From: Caldifarciminota bacterium | GTDB lineage: Bacteria > WOR-3 > Hydrothermia > UBA1063 > CAJXJZ01 | Assembly (NCBI GenBank): GCA_027073945.1 | Contig: JALTEL010000230.1 | Coordinates: 1-8,948 of the forward strand | Reading direction: 5' to 3' | Length of the DNA stretch: 8,948 nucleotides | Shown: positions 1 through 7,413 of the stretch, piece by piece | Numbering within the stretch: the first letter of the stretch is position 1 | How the letters are laid out: each line of letters opens with the position of its first letter | Position numbers and translations under genes: made by a program | Notes under the pieces: generated by a model | The model's database searches: none | The model's input: the letters and a program-made list of their open reading frames with translations, nothing else | Told to the model about the DNA's origin: nothing

Positions 1-32
1 GTATTGTAATATCTGAATATACAGGAGGAGTT

Positions 33-1298
33 ATGGAAGAGACTTTGTTAAATACATTGCGAAGGGGTGAAATTCCAGAGCGCTTGAAAGAAATAGCGCT
101 CAAGGAGAGAATTCCTGTCAATGAATTAGCGGAGAATATATTAAGTGGCGAAGCTGTTGTCATAGGCTATAGAACGAACAGAGGCCCAAGGGTAATTGGA
201 AAGGGCTCAAGAGTCAAAGTTAATGCAAATATAGGCACGAGCACTCTGAGGTCTTCTTTAAAAGAGGAAGAGGAGAAGCTTGAAGCTGCGCTTTTTGCCG
301 GTGCTGATGCTGTGATGGACCTTTCACTTTCTGATGACCTTGATAAAGTGAGAAAAATGGTGCTGAAAAAATCAACCGTGCCTGTTGGAACGGTCCCGAT
401 ATACGAAGCAGCTACTATTGCAAGGATAAAAAGAGGAGCAGTAATAAGATTAATTGATGATGAAGTCTTTGATGTTTTAGAAAGACAAATGCAGGATGGA
501 GTTGACTTTGTTACGGTGCATGTGGGAGTTACAAAGAAATTGGTGGACAAATATGGAAAGGGCAAGCGAATTGAAGGTATTGTATCAAGAGGCGGAGCAA
601 TAACCGCCGCTTATATAAAACAAACTGGGAAAGAAAATCCTCTTTACGAGCATTTTGACAGATTGCTTGAACTTGCGCGTAAATATGATGTTGTTTTAAG
701 TCTTGGTGATGGAATGCGTCCAGGAGCAATAGGAGATGCTTCGGATTTTTTTGAAATAGGAGAGCAGGAAACATTGGGAGAATTACAGGAGAGATCACTT
801 CAACAGGGAGTCATGAGTATGATTGAAGGTCCCGGGCATGTTCCGCTGAATATGGTTATGGATTCGGTAAGGAGGATAAAGAAGCTCACACATAATGCAC
901 CACTGTATTTGCTTGGTCCGATTGTAACTGACATAGCTCCGGGATATGATCATATAACTTCTGCTATAGGTGCATCTGTAGCTGGTTGGGCTGGTGCTGA
1001 TTTCATTTGCTATGTGACTCCTTCTGAACATCTCGGACTTCCAAACGCGCAAGATGTAAGAGATGGCGTAATGGCCGCCAGAATCGCGGCACATGCAGCT
1101 GATATTGCTAAAGGATTTCCTGGGGCAATTGAATGGGATAATGAACTTTCCAGAGAAAGGAAAGCACTCAATTGGGACAGACAAATTGAGTTATCTATAG
1201 ACCCAGAAACTGCACGAAAAATGAGGAAGGACAGGTCAGGTGAGGGGCCATGCACCATGTGCGGTGAATACTGTGTGTTTTTGATTTTAGGAGATTAG
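33..1298 (+). CDS. thiC: Phosphomethylpyrimidine synthase ThiC (short form)
   Basis: ThiC is a radical-SAM enzyme of the cytoplasm that rearranges 5-aminoimidazole ribotide into HMP phosphate, the pyrimidine half of thiamin. The 421-residue protein carries ThiC landmarks in order: GDGMRPGAIGDASD (225-238), EGPGHVPL (265-272), TDIAPGYDHITSAIGA (299-314) and TPSEHLGLP (329-337). H269 and H333 match the family's metal-binding histidines. The Fe-S motif close to the C-terminus has Cys 407, 410 and 414, spaced C-x2-C-x3-C. Many proteobacterial and plant ThiCs have C-x2-C-x4-C; from memory, the short archaeal and clostridial type has the x3 spacing. The length of about 420 residues also fits that short type, which lacks the N-terminal extension. 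The ATG at 33 follows AGGAGG at 23-28. thi4 begins 9 nt after the stop, so the two are surely co-transcribed. Only 32 bases precede the gene, so a TPP riboswitch could lie outside the window. Confidence 0.97.
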   Translation: MEETLLNTLRRGEIPERLKEIALKERIPVNELAENILSGEAVVIGYRTNRGPRVIGKGSRVKVNANIGTSTLRSSLKEEEEKLEAALFAGADAVMDLSLSDDLDKVRKMVLKKSTVPVGTVPIYEAATIARIKRGAVIRLIDDEVFDVLERQMQDGVDFVTVHVGVTKKLVDKYGKGKRIEGIVSRGGAITAAYIKQTGKENPLYEHFDRLLELARKYDVVLSLGDGMRPGAIGDASDFFEIGEQETLGELQERSLQQGVMSMIEGPGHVPLNMVMDSVRRIKKLTHNAPLYLLGPIVTDIAPGYDHITSAIGASVAGWAGADFICYVTPSEHLGLPNAQDVRDGVMAARIAAHAADIAKGFPGAIEWDNELSRERKALNWDRQIELSIDPETARKMRKDRSGEGPCTMCGEYCVFLILGD

Positions 1299-1307
1299 GA
1301 GGGTATT

Positions 1308-2081
1308 ATGAAAGAGACTGATATATCAAGATTAATCGTTTCTAACCATATAAAGGAATTTACAGATATTTTTGATACCGATGTTGTTATTGTTGGTGCC
1401 GGGCCATCAGGTCTTGTTGCTGCAGGTTATCTTGCGCAGGCTGGTATAAAAACGGTTGTCTTCGAAAAGAAATTGTCTCCCGGTGGCGGAATCTGGGGTG
1501 GAGGTATGGGATTCAAATACGCCGCTGTTCAGGAAGAGGCAGTTAATATACTAAGCGATTTTCAGATAACTTATAAAAAGTGGGGCGACAATTTATACGC
1601 CGTGGACAGTATAGAAATGGCTTCAGGCCTTATTTTCGGAGCAATGCACAAAGGAGCGCATATTTTCAATCTTATATCTGTTGAAGATGTTATGGTCCAA
1701 GGCGATAGAGTGAATGGAGTGGTCATTAACAACTCATTCGCAATAATGGAGCAATTTCCCATAGACCCGCTTACTGTTCAGGCAAAGGCTGTTGTTGATG
1801 CAACAGGTCATGAACACGAAGTTGTTAAAGTTTTTTCCAGAAAAAATAATGTACAATTAAACACGCCTTTGGGACATCCTGTTGGTGAGGCCTCACTTTC
1901 AGCGGACATTGCAGAAAAAATGGTTGTCGAGACAACAGGTGAAATTTTCCCCGGTTTATATGTGTGTGGTATGGCCACTGCTGCTGTTTATGGTAACAAC
2001 AGGATGGGGCCTATTTTCGGTGGAATGTTGCGCTCCGGTGAAAAATTATCAAGCATATTGAAGAAAAGGTTGAATGACTGA
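1308..2081 (+). CDS. thi4: Thi4-type thiazole synthase (non-Cys, probably sulfide-dependent)
   Basis: Thi4 enzymes build the thiamin thiazole (an ADP-thiazole) from NAD, glycine and a sulfur source. The 257-residue protein has a dinucleotide-binding GAGPSG (30-35), the glycine-rich PGGGIWGGGMGF (58-69), a central DPLT (153-156) followed by VVDATGHEHEV (162-172), and the family's C-terminal TGEIFPGLYVCGMA and RMGPIFGGM blocks. Yeast Thi4 gives up a cysteine two residues before the conserved Asp-Pro; archaeal enzymes carry histidine there and use free sulfide. Here that residue is Pro151 (CCC at 1758-1760), so the protein cannot be a suicide enzyme of the yeast kind. The start has AGGAGGG at 1297-1303. 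Pairing with thiC supports the thiamin role. Homologues have sometimes been annotated as ribose-1,5-bisphosphate isomerase; context argues against that here. The family call is firm; the sulfur source is inferred. Confidence 0.93.
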   Translation: MKETDISRLIVSNHIKEFTDIFDTDVVIVGAGPSGLVAAGYLAQAGIKTVVFEKKLSPGGGIWGGGMGFKYAAVQEEAVNILSDFQITYKKWGDNLYAVDSIEMASGLIFGAMHKGAHIFNLISVEDVMVQGDRVNGVVINNSFAIMEQFPIDPLTVQAKAVVDATGHEHEVVKVFSRKNNVQLNTPLGHPVGEASLSADIAEKMVVETTGEIFPGLYVCGMATAAVYGNNRMGPIFGGMLRSGEKLSSILKKRLND

Positions 2082-2136
2082 GTGAATTTGGTTATATTTT
2101 ACACCTGACAGTTATAGTGCAAATGGAGGTGATAAC

Positions 2137-2514
2137 ATGGAATTGAGTTTTGAAGACGTTATGGGCATTTGGGCAAGTGTGACGGATTTTCCTGACGGCT
2201 GGCAGGACCATATTGAAGAGGTATTATACAGAATAAGCGAAATGAAGGGTAGTGACGAATATGCCAGTGCAAGAGAAAAGATTGAAGAACTTCAAAGTGA
2301 CACATTGAGTTTACGCAATGATATTGTAGATACTTTAAATGGAGCACTGGACGGAACCATCAGTAAGGAAGATGTCGAAGCGCTCTTCAGGGAATATGGG
2401 GAGGAATTGTCCGAAGTGGAGCAGCGACTTATTGAGGTGGAACTTGAACCCGAGGAAAATGATGACGATAAGTATTTTTTTCTTGGAGATGATGAGGAGG
2501 ATGAGAATTATTAA
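2137..2514 (+). CDS. Small acidic hypothetical protein
   Basis: The family is not recognised. The 125-residue protein has about 40 Asp/Glu against 9 Lys/Arg, giving a strongly negative net charge. The N-terminus has aromatic residues (Trp12, Phe18, Trp22), the middle (about 25-100) reads as amphipathic helices with coiled-coil character, and the tail (about 103-125) is almost all acidic around a short YFFLG patch. There is no signal peptide, membrane segment or cysteine, so it is probably cytosolic. The start is well supported: GGAGGTGAT (2125-2133) lies 3 nt before ATG. Its stop is 3 nt before the valS ATG, so it is likely co-translated with valS. That context hints at a translation- or RNA-related role, but the sequence does not show one. 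A run of seven T at 2475-2481 near the 3' end is a possible sequencing-error site. Confidence 0.8.
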   Translation: MELSFEDVMGIWASVTDFPDGWQDHIEEVLYRISEMKGSDEYASAREKIEELQSDTLSLRNDIVDTLNGALDGTISKEDVEALFREYGEELSEVEQRLIEVELEPEENDDDKYFFLGDDEEDENY

Positions 2515-2517
2515 TTA

Positions 2518-5145
2518 ATGGAGATACCTAAAAGATATAATTTTAAAGATGTAGAAGAAGAACTTTATAACGAGTGGGAGCGCAAAGGTCTTTTCAAGTC
2601 CAACCCGAAGAGTGATAAACGGCCCTACACGATTTTTATGCCACCGCCTAATATAACGGGCATCGTGCACATGGGGCATGTGCTTGATAATACAATTCAG
2701 GATATATTAATAAGGGCAAAAAGAATGCAGGGATATGAAGTGCTCTGGCAACCCGGTATAGACCATGCAGGCATAGCCACTCAGAATGTAGTTGAAAAAA
2801 AATTATCAGCTGAAGGGAAGACAAGATTTGAAGTGGGCAGAGATGAATTTGTAAAAATGGTCTGGAAATGGAGAGAGAAATATGGAGATATCATTCTGAA
2901 GCAACTGCGCAAGCTGGGAGTTTCGTGCGATTGGTCGAGGGTAAAGTTTACAATGGATGAAGATATGTCAAAAGCCGTTTTTACAGCCTTTAAAATGCTT
3001 TATGACAAAGGACTTATTTACAAAGGAAAGCGAATAATCAATTGGTGTCCGAGATGTGGAACTGCCCTTTCTGATGATGAGGTGGAATATGTGGAGGAAA
3101 GCAGTCACCTCTGGTACATTAAGTACCCTTTAACTACGGATGGACAAAGATTTGTTGTTGTTGCAACTACGCGTCCGGAAACATATTTGGGAGATACAGC
3201 TATTGCCGTTCATCCAGAGGACGAACGTTATAAAGATATTATCGGGGAAGAAGTTATACTTCCACTTGTAGACTGGGACAGAGACGGAGTTTCACCTGCG
3301 ATTCCCGTTATAGCCGATGAGGCTGTTGACCCGAAATTTGGGACAGGGGCAGTGAAAGTTACCCCTGCTCATGACCCGGTAGATTTTGAAATCGGCAGGA
3401 GGCATAAACTCCCTGTAATCACCGTTCTGGATGAAAAGGGATATATCAATAAAAATGGCGGAAAATTCGCAGGCTTGGAAAGGTATGAAGCAAGGAAAAA
3501 AATCGTAAAAGAACTCACTGACGCCGGATATATGGATAAAATAGAAGATTACAACCATTCAGTAGGAACCTGCTATAGGTGTCATACTGTTATTGAGCCT
3601 TATATATCAAATCAATGGTTTGTAAGGATGAAACCCCTTGCAGAACCGGCTATTGAAGCTGTCAGGACAAACAAAATAGATATTATACCTGAATTTGAAA
3701 AGAAGATCTATTTTAACTGGCTGACAAATGTGAGGGATTGGTGTATTTCCAGACAAATATGGTGGGGACACAGAATACCCGTATACGTATGTGCTGATTG
3801 TGGTGAGATGGTTGTATCACAGGATAAAGTTGAGAAATGTCCTTCATGCGGTTCGACAAATGTAAAGCAGGAAGAAGATGTACTTGATACATGGTTTTCT
3901 TCCTGGCTATGGCCCATGTCAACACTTGGATGGCCTTCGGATACTGAATATCTAAGGAAGTTTTATCCTTCGGATGTACTTGTTACGGGTTGGGATATAC
4001 TGTTTTTCTGGGTCGCAAGGATGATAATGGCGGGGCTATTTTTTAAGGGTGAAGAGCCATTTAAAAAGGTTTATCTTCATGGTATTGTAAGAGATGAAAA
4101 ACACAGAAAATTCTCAAAGTCTCTCGGAAATTCACCTGACCCGCTTGATTTGATTGATAAGTATGGCGCAGATGGAGTTCGTATAAGTATGATGCTGTTA
4201 ACCCCGGAGGGTCAGGATATTACGTTTTCAAGGGAAAGAATGGAAACAGGGAGGAATTTTGCCAACAAGATATGGAATGCTGCAAGGTACATACTGCTGA
4301 ATCTGGAAGATACATGGATTGTTAATATAAATAAGATAATAGACAGTCTAACCCCTGCAGATAAATGGATACTTTCAAAATTGACGCATACCGTAAATGA
4401 TGTAACTGCAAAGCTTGACAAATTTGATTTTCATGGCAGTGCGCAGATACTTTACAACTTTTTTTGGAAGGAGTTCTGCGATTTTTATCTTGAAACGGTG
4501 AAGCACAGACAGGATAAGGAAATAGCAATGTCTGTCGCAACGTACACGCTGTTAACTTTTTTGAAAGTGCTGCATCCTTTCATGCCATTTATTACAGAGG
4601 AGATATATAAACATTTACCCATTGCAAACAAAAAGACATCCATAATGATTGAAGACTGGCCAACCCCTGCTTTTTTGTTTGAAAAAGATGAAGCTCTTTG
4701 GGACACGGTTGTTGAACTTGTTTTCAAGATAAGAGAACTTCGCGGTGAATTTAATATACCCAAAAAGGAATGGGTATATCTCCTGGAAAATGATTCCGAA
4801 GCTTATGAAGTATTTAAAAGAGACCATGGTATACAGCATCTTTCATTGTGTAAACTATCTGATGAACCATTGAACAATTTTAAGACTGTTATTTTTGCAG
4901 GTGGCAAGGAGTTTATCATTGCCATCAAAAATTTTGATAGGATTAAGGAAGTAGAAAGAACACAGAAAGAAATGCAGTCCATAACTCAGCTTGTTAATAA
5001 AATGCAGACTCGCTTAAATAACAAAGAATTTTTATCAAAAGCCCCTGAAGAAATTGTGGCAAAGCAAAGAAATAAGCTTGCAGACCTTACGGAAAAATTA
5101 AAAAAACTGCAATTGCACCTGGAAAGGATAGCTGAAAATGGATAG
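2518..5145 (+). CDS. valS: Valyl-tRNA synthetase
   Basis: This cytoplasmic class Ia synthetase charges tRNA-Val and edits mischarged threonine. The 875-residue length is normal for a bacterial ValS. The class I signatures are HMGH (51-54, in PPPNITGIVHMGH) and KFSKS (531-535). Between them lies the CP1 editing domain with ATTRPETYLGDTAIAVHP, followed by DWCISRQIWWGHRIP. Two zinc sites are visible: Cys177/180 with Cys352/355, and Cys425/428 with Cys441/444. This two-site pattern is known for thermophilic ValRS. The anticodon-binding domain follows, and the last 65 or so residues form the Lys/Glu-rich coiled-coil arm typical of ValS. The start fits the family N-terminus (IPKRYNFKDVEEELYNEW). 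The nearest Shine-Dalgarno, GAGGAGG at 2494-2500, sits inside the preceding gene, 17 nt away, so translational coupling is likely. The end overlaps gatA by 8 nt. Confidence 0.98.
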   Translation: MEIPKRYNFKDVEEELYNEWERKGLFKSNPKSDKRPYTIFMPPPNITGIVHMGHVLDNTIQDILIRAKRMQGYEVLWQPGIDHAGIATQNVVEKKLSAEGKTRFEVGRDEFVKMVWKWREKYGDIILKQLRKLGVSCDWSRVKFTMDEDMSKAVFTAFKMLYDKGLIYKGKRIINWCPRCGTALSDDEVEYVEESSHLWYIKYPLTTDGQRFVVVATTRPETYLGDTAIAVHPEDERYKDIIGEEVILPLVDWDRDGVSPAIPVIADEAVDPKFGTGAVKVTPAHDPVDFEIGRRHKLPVITVLDEKGYINKNGGKFAGLERYEARKKIVKELTDAGYMDKIEDYNHSVGTCYRCHTVIEPYISNQWFVRMKPLAEPAIEAVRTNKIDIIPEFEKKIYFNWLTNVRDWCISRQIWWGHRIPVYVCADCGEMVVSQDKVEKCPSCGSTNVKQEEDVLDTWFSSWLWPMSTLGWPSDTEYLRKFYPSDVLVTGWDILFFWVARMIMAGLFFKGEEPFKKVYLHGIVRDEKHRKFSKSLGNSPDPLDLIDKYGADGVRISMMLLTPEGQDITFSRERMETGRNFANKIWNAARYILLNLEDTWIVNINKIIDSLTPADKWILSKLTHTVNDVTAKLDKFDFHGSAQILYNFFWKEFCDFYLETVKHRQDKEIAMSVATYTLLTFLKVLHPFMPFITEEIYKHLPIANKKTSIMIEDWPTPAFLFEKDEALWDTVVELVFKIRELRGEFNIPKKEWVYLLENDSEAYEVFKRDHGIQHLSLCKLSDEPLNNFKTVIFAGGKEFIIAIKNFDRIKEVERTQKEMQSITQLVNKMQTRLNNKEFLSKAPEEIVAKQRNKLADLTEKLKKLQLHLERIAENG

Positions 5146-6577
5146 TAAAGAATTTACCGTGAGTAATCTGTCCTACGCATTAAAAAATGGTAGAATAACA
5201 TCATTTGAAATTACCCGTAAGATCATTGAGAATATTCGAGAACAGGAAGAAAAATTAAATGCTTACATAACCCGGGTTCCGGATGAAAAAGTACTATCTC
5301 TGGCACATAAAATTGATGAAAAGAATACGGGCAGGGACAATCTCTCTCCGCTTTCGGGAATTCCCGTTGCAATAAAGGACAACATATCAGTTAAGGGATT
5401 GCCTTTAACCTGTGCATCCAAAATACTTACAGGTTATACTGCATTGTATGACGCGACAGCTATACGTAAATTAAAAGAAAAGGATGCCATTGTTATGGGA
5501 AAAACCAACCTGGACGAATTTGCAATGGGCTCTACAGGAGAATATTCTTGTTTTGGACCCACAAAAAATCCTCTGGATGTACATTATGTGCCGGGTGGGT
5601 CTTCAAGTGGGTCTGCTGCTGCTGTTGCGAGCAATATGGCTGTTTATGCCCTCGGGTCGGATACGGGGGGTTCTGTTAGACTTCCTGCATTTTTTACCGG
5701 AACTGTCGGATTTAAACCCACCTACGGAAGGATATCGAGATATGGGCTTGTTGCATTTGCATCCTCTCTTGACCAGATAGGTATAATAACAAAGAGTGTA
5801 ATGGATTCGGCAATAGTTTTCTCTGAGATATCAGGTTATGATCCTCTTGACTCAACTTCTTATGAAAAGAATGCTTTTATGTTATCAGAATTGGAAGAGT
5901 TTGCAAAGCAAAGGTTTACAATAGGTGTACCTGTAGAATATCTCAATTCAGGTGTGGATGATAAAATACAGACGTATATACTTGATGTTATCAAAAGATA
6001 TGAAAAATCGGGTTATAAAATAAAGGAAATTTCACTTCCGCATTCAAAGTACGCAGTACCTGTTTATCAGGTTGTTTCCACGTCAGAGGCTTCCACCAAC
6101 TTATCAAGGTATGATGGCATAAGATATGGCCTGAGAATAAAAGGAAATACACCTTTCGAATTATATCAGAATACAAGGGCAGAGGGTTTTGGTGATGAAG
6201 TTAAAAGGAGGATAATGCTTGGGACATTTTGTTTGTCTTCCGGATACTATGATGCCTATTATGCAAGAGCACAGAAGGTGCGCAGACGCATAAAAAACGA
6301 TTTTGATAGGGTGTTTGAAGATGTTGATATTATTATTACCCCTACATCTCCCACTTTCCCGATAAAAATAGGCACAAAGATAAAAGACCCTGTATCATTG
6401 TATTTGCTTGATGTGTTTACAACCACCGCTAATCTTGCAGGTATACCGGCAATTGCTATTCCGGGTAAAGAGAAATTATATGGTGAATTCAAGGGAGGAT
6501 TCCAGATACTTGCACCCGCATTTATGGAGGCCAATTTATTCAAAGCCGGACTTTTCTTTGAAAATTATCTATCTTGA
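5138..6577 (+). CDS. gatA: Asp-tRNA(Asn)/Glu-tRNA(Gln) amidotransferase subunit A
   Basis: GatA is the glutaminase subunit of GatCAB. It releases ammonia from glutamine so that GatB can convert Glu-tRNA(Gln) or Asp-tRNA(Asn) to the correct amide form. The 479-residue length is typical. The amidase-signature triad is present: Lys80 (PVAIKDNI), cis-Ser155 (PGGSSSGSA) and Ser179 (GSDTGGS). KPTYGRISRYGLVAFASSLDQIG (193-215) is characteristic of GatA rather than of general amidases. The block EGFGDEVKRRIMLG and the YLLDVFTTTANLAGIPAIAIP region supply Arg358 and Asp425, the positions I recall for glutamine binding in the Staphylococcus enzyme. Small departures from the commonest motif are GGSSSGS for GGSSGGS and RLPA for RQPA. 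ATG at 5138 lies inside the valS stop region (8 nt overlap). gatC and gatB, its obligate partners, are not next to it. Confidence 0.95.
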   Translation: MDSKEFTVSNLSYALKNGRITSFEITRKIIENIREQEEKLNAYITRVPDEKVLSLAHKIDEKNTGRDNLSPLSGIPVAIKDNISVKGLPLTCASKILTGYTALYDATAIRKLKEKDAIVMGKTNLDEFAMGSTGEYSCFGPTKNPLDVHYVPGGSSSGSAAAVASNMAVYALGSDTGGSVRLPAFFTGTVGFKPTYGRISRYGLVAFASSLDQIGIITKSVMDSAIVFSEISGYDPLDSTSYEKNAFMLSELEEFAKQRFTIGVPVEYLNSGVDDKIQTYILDVIKRYEKSGYKIKEISLPHSKYAVPVYQVVSTSEASTNLSRYDGIRYGLRIKGNTPFELYQNTRAEGFGDEVKRRIMLGTFCLSSGYYDAYYARAQKVRRRIKNDFDRVFEDVDIIITPTSPTFPIKIGTKIKDPVSLYLLDVFTTTANLAGIPAIAIPGKEKLYGEFKGGFQILAPAFMEANLFKAGLFFENYLS

Positions 6578-7296
6578 ATTGTCCGAAGAATAGAAAATCA
6601 GGTTCAATTGAGGTCTTAAAAGAGATTATCAATTGCATCAAAAAAGGCAGGTTGAATGCTGATGAATTACTGCCTTATATTGTAAAAAATTACCCTTCAA
6701 TGGCTATATTGTTTAATTTTTATGAGTATTACAAAAAGAATCAAGAGACAGATGAGTATTTAAACGGGCTTCAGGTTTACCAGATGCAAGTTGTACAAAA
6801 AAGTTTAAAAGAAATATCGCAGTGCAAAAGGATTGTGTTATACTCCAGAAGTTCGGATGTATTCAAAGTGGTGAGCCAACTGTCTTTTAGTGAGACACAG
6901 TTCTTTGTGGGAGAATCCAGACCGTTGAAAGAGGGAATAGAACAGGCGGAATCTCTTGCTGCACTTGGATTCCAAACAACTGTTGTTACTGATGCTTTAC
7001 TTTTTGATTACATAAGTGACGCAGATTGTTTTATTTCCGGCGTTGATGCAATATTTGAGGATTATTTTGTGAATAAAATAGGAACCAGGGCTCTTTGTAT
7101 TGTTGCAAAATATTACAGGGTACCTGTTTATGTCATAGGCTCAAAATACAAAGTGATAAACAAAGATTTTGAGAATTCTTTTAAAATTCTGAAAGAGCCT
7201 GAAAGCGAAATATGCAATAGAGAACTTGCGGCCAGTATTGTTAATGTATATTTTGAAAAAATACCTTTTGAACTTATTACCAAGCTAATCCTTTAA
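6574..7296 (+). CDS. eIF2B/MtnA-superfamily protein, probably non-isomerase
   Basis: This 240-residue protein belongs to the fold shared by eIF2B alpha/beta/delta, methylthioribose-1-phosphate isomerase (MtnA) and ribose-1,5-bisphosphate isomerase. The C-terminal Rossmann-like half shows the family signatures: FFVGESRPLKEGIEQA (110-125), VVTDA (137-141), ISGVDAIFEDYFVNKIGTRALCIVAK (154-179) and VPVYVIGSKYK (183-193). The helical N-terminal half (about 10-80) is divergent. The catalytic aspartate position of the isomerases is kept (Asp158), but the catalytic cysteine of the Thr-His-Cys motif is replaced: the strand reads IVLYSRSSD (87-95), with Arg92 there. That resembles the non-catalytic eIF2B subunits. 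The start is TTG, overlapping the gatA stop as TTGA, with no clear Shine-Dalgarno, so re-initiation after gatA is likely. A downstream start cannot be excluded. Function is unknown; a sugar- or nucleotide-phosphate-binding regulatory role is only inference. Confidence 0.85.
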   Translation: MNCPKNRKSGSIEVLKEIINCIKKGRLNADELLPYIVKNYPSMAILFNFYEYYKKNQETDEYLNGLQVYQMQVVQKSLKEISQCKRIVLYSRSSDVFKVVSQLSFSETQFFVGESRPLKEGIEQAESLAALGFQTTVVTDALLFDYISDADCFISGVDAIFEDYFVNKIGTRALCIVAKYYRVPVYVIGSKYKVINKDFENSFKILKEPESEICNRELAASIVNVYFEKIPFELITKLIL

Positions 7297-7373
7297 TCAA
7301 AAATCGAAGTTCCCTCCTTACAACGAGATATTTGTATATAGTTTCAAATGCTTTGTCTGGACTTTAGGGGATT

Positions 7374-7400
7374 TTGTTGCATATGCAATATACATATATT
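7374..7400 (+). promoter_or_regulatory. Weak candidate promoter for the arsR-type gene
   Basis: TATATT at 7395-7400 could serve as a -10 element, with only a poor -35 (TTGTTG at 7374-7379, 15 nt spacing). The predicted transcription start near 7407 would fall almost on the ATG codons at 7408 and 7414, implying a leaderless or nearly leaderless message. That would explain why no Shine-Dalgarno is visible. The -10 lies inside the palindrome, as expected for a repressor-blocked promoter. This is inference from weak matches. Confidence 0.25.
7377..7388. repeat. 12-bp perfect palindrome
   Basis: TTGCATATGCAA is its own reverse complement. It lies 2 nt upstream of the 22-bp inverted repeat at 7391-7412, just ahead of the arsR-type gene. 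It may be part of a composite operator or bind a second regulator. A 12-bp AT-rich palindrome can arise by chance; the adjacency is what makes it notable. Confidence 0.5.
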
Positions 7401-7412
7401 AAAATATATGTA
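7391..7412. promoter_or_regulatory. Probable ArsR-family operator (10-2-10 inverted repeat)
   Basis: The arms TACATATATT (7391-7400) and AATATATGTA (7403-7412) are exact reverse complements separated by AA. ArsR/SmtB repressors typically bind such AT-rich inverted repeats, often described as 12-2-12, across their own promoters. The repeat ends one base before the preferred arsR-type start codon and covers the possible -10. A related half-site, TACGTATAT (8 of 9 matches to the left arm), occurs at 7765-7773 ahead of the Fe-S gene. The symmetry is seen directly; the operator role is inferred. Confidence 0.6.
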
Positions 7413-7413
7413 C

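Noticed and set aside
167..565. Minus-strand open frames across thiC, valS and gatA
   Set aside because: They lie opposite strongly conserved genes, lack family-like sequence and plausible ribosome sites, and are shadows of the coding strand.
1308..2081. Ribose-1,5-bisphosphate isomerase as product of the Thi4-like gene
   Set aside because: Archaeal Thi4 homologues have carried this label, but the flavoprotein-like motifs and the partnership with thiC fit thiazole synthesis. True isomerases of this kind belong to the eIF2B superfamily.
2088..2118. Promoter TTGGTT/TATAGT ahead of the acidic protein gene
   Set aside because: The -10 is fair, but the -35 is poor and the spacing is 19 nt. An internal promoter is possible but not supported well enough to annotate.
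6574..7296. Methylthioribose-1-phosphate isomerase (mtnA)
   Set aside because: The protein is shorter than MtnA, the catalytic cysteine is replaced by arginine, and no methionine-salvage gene is nearby.
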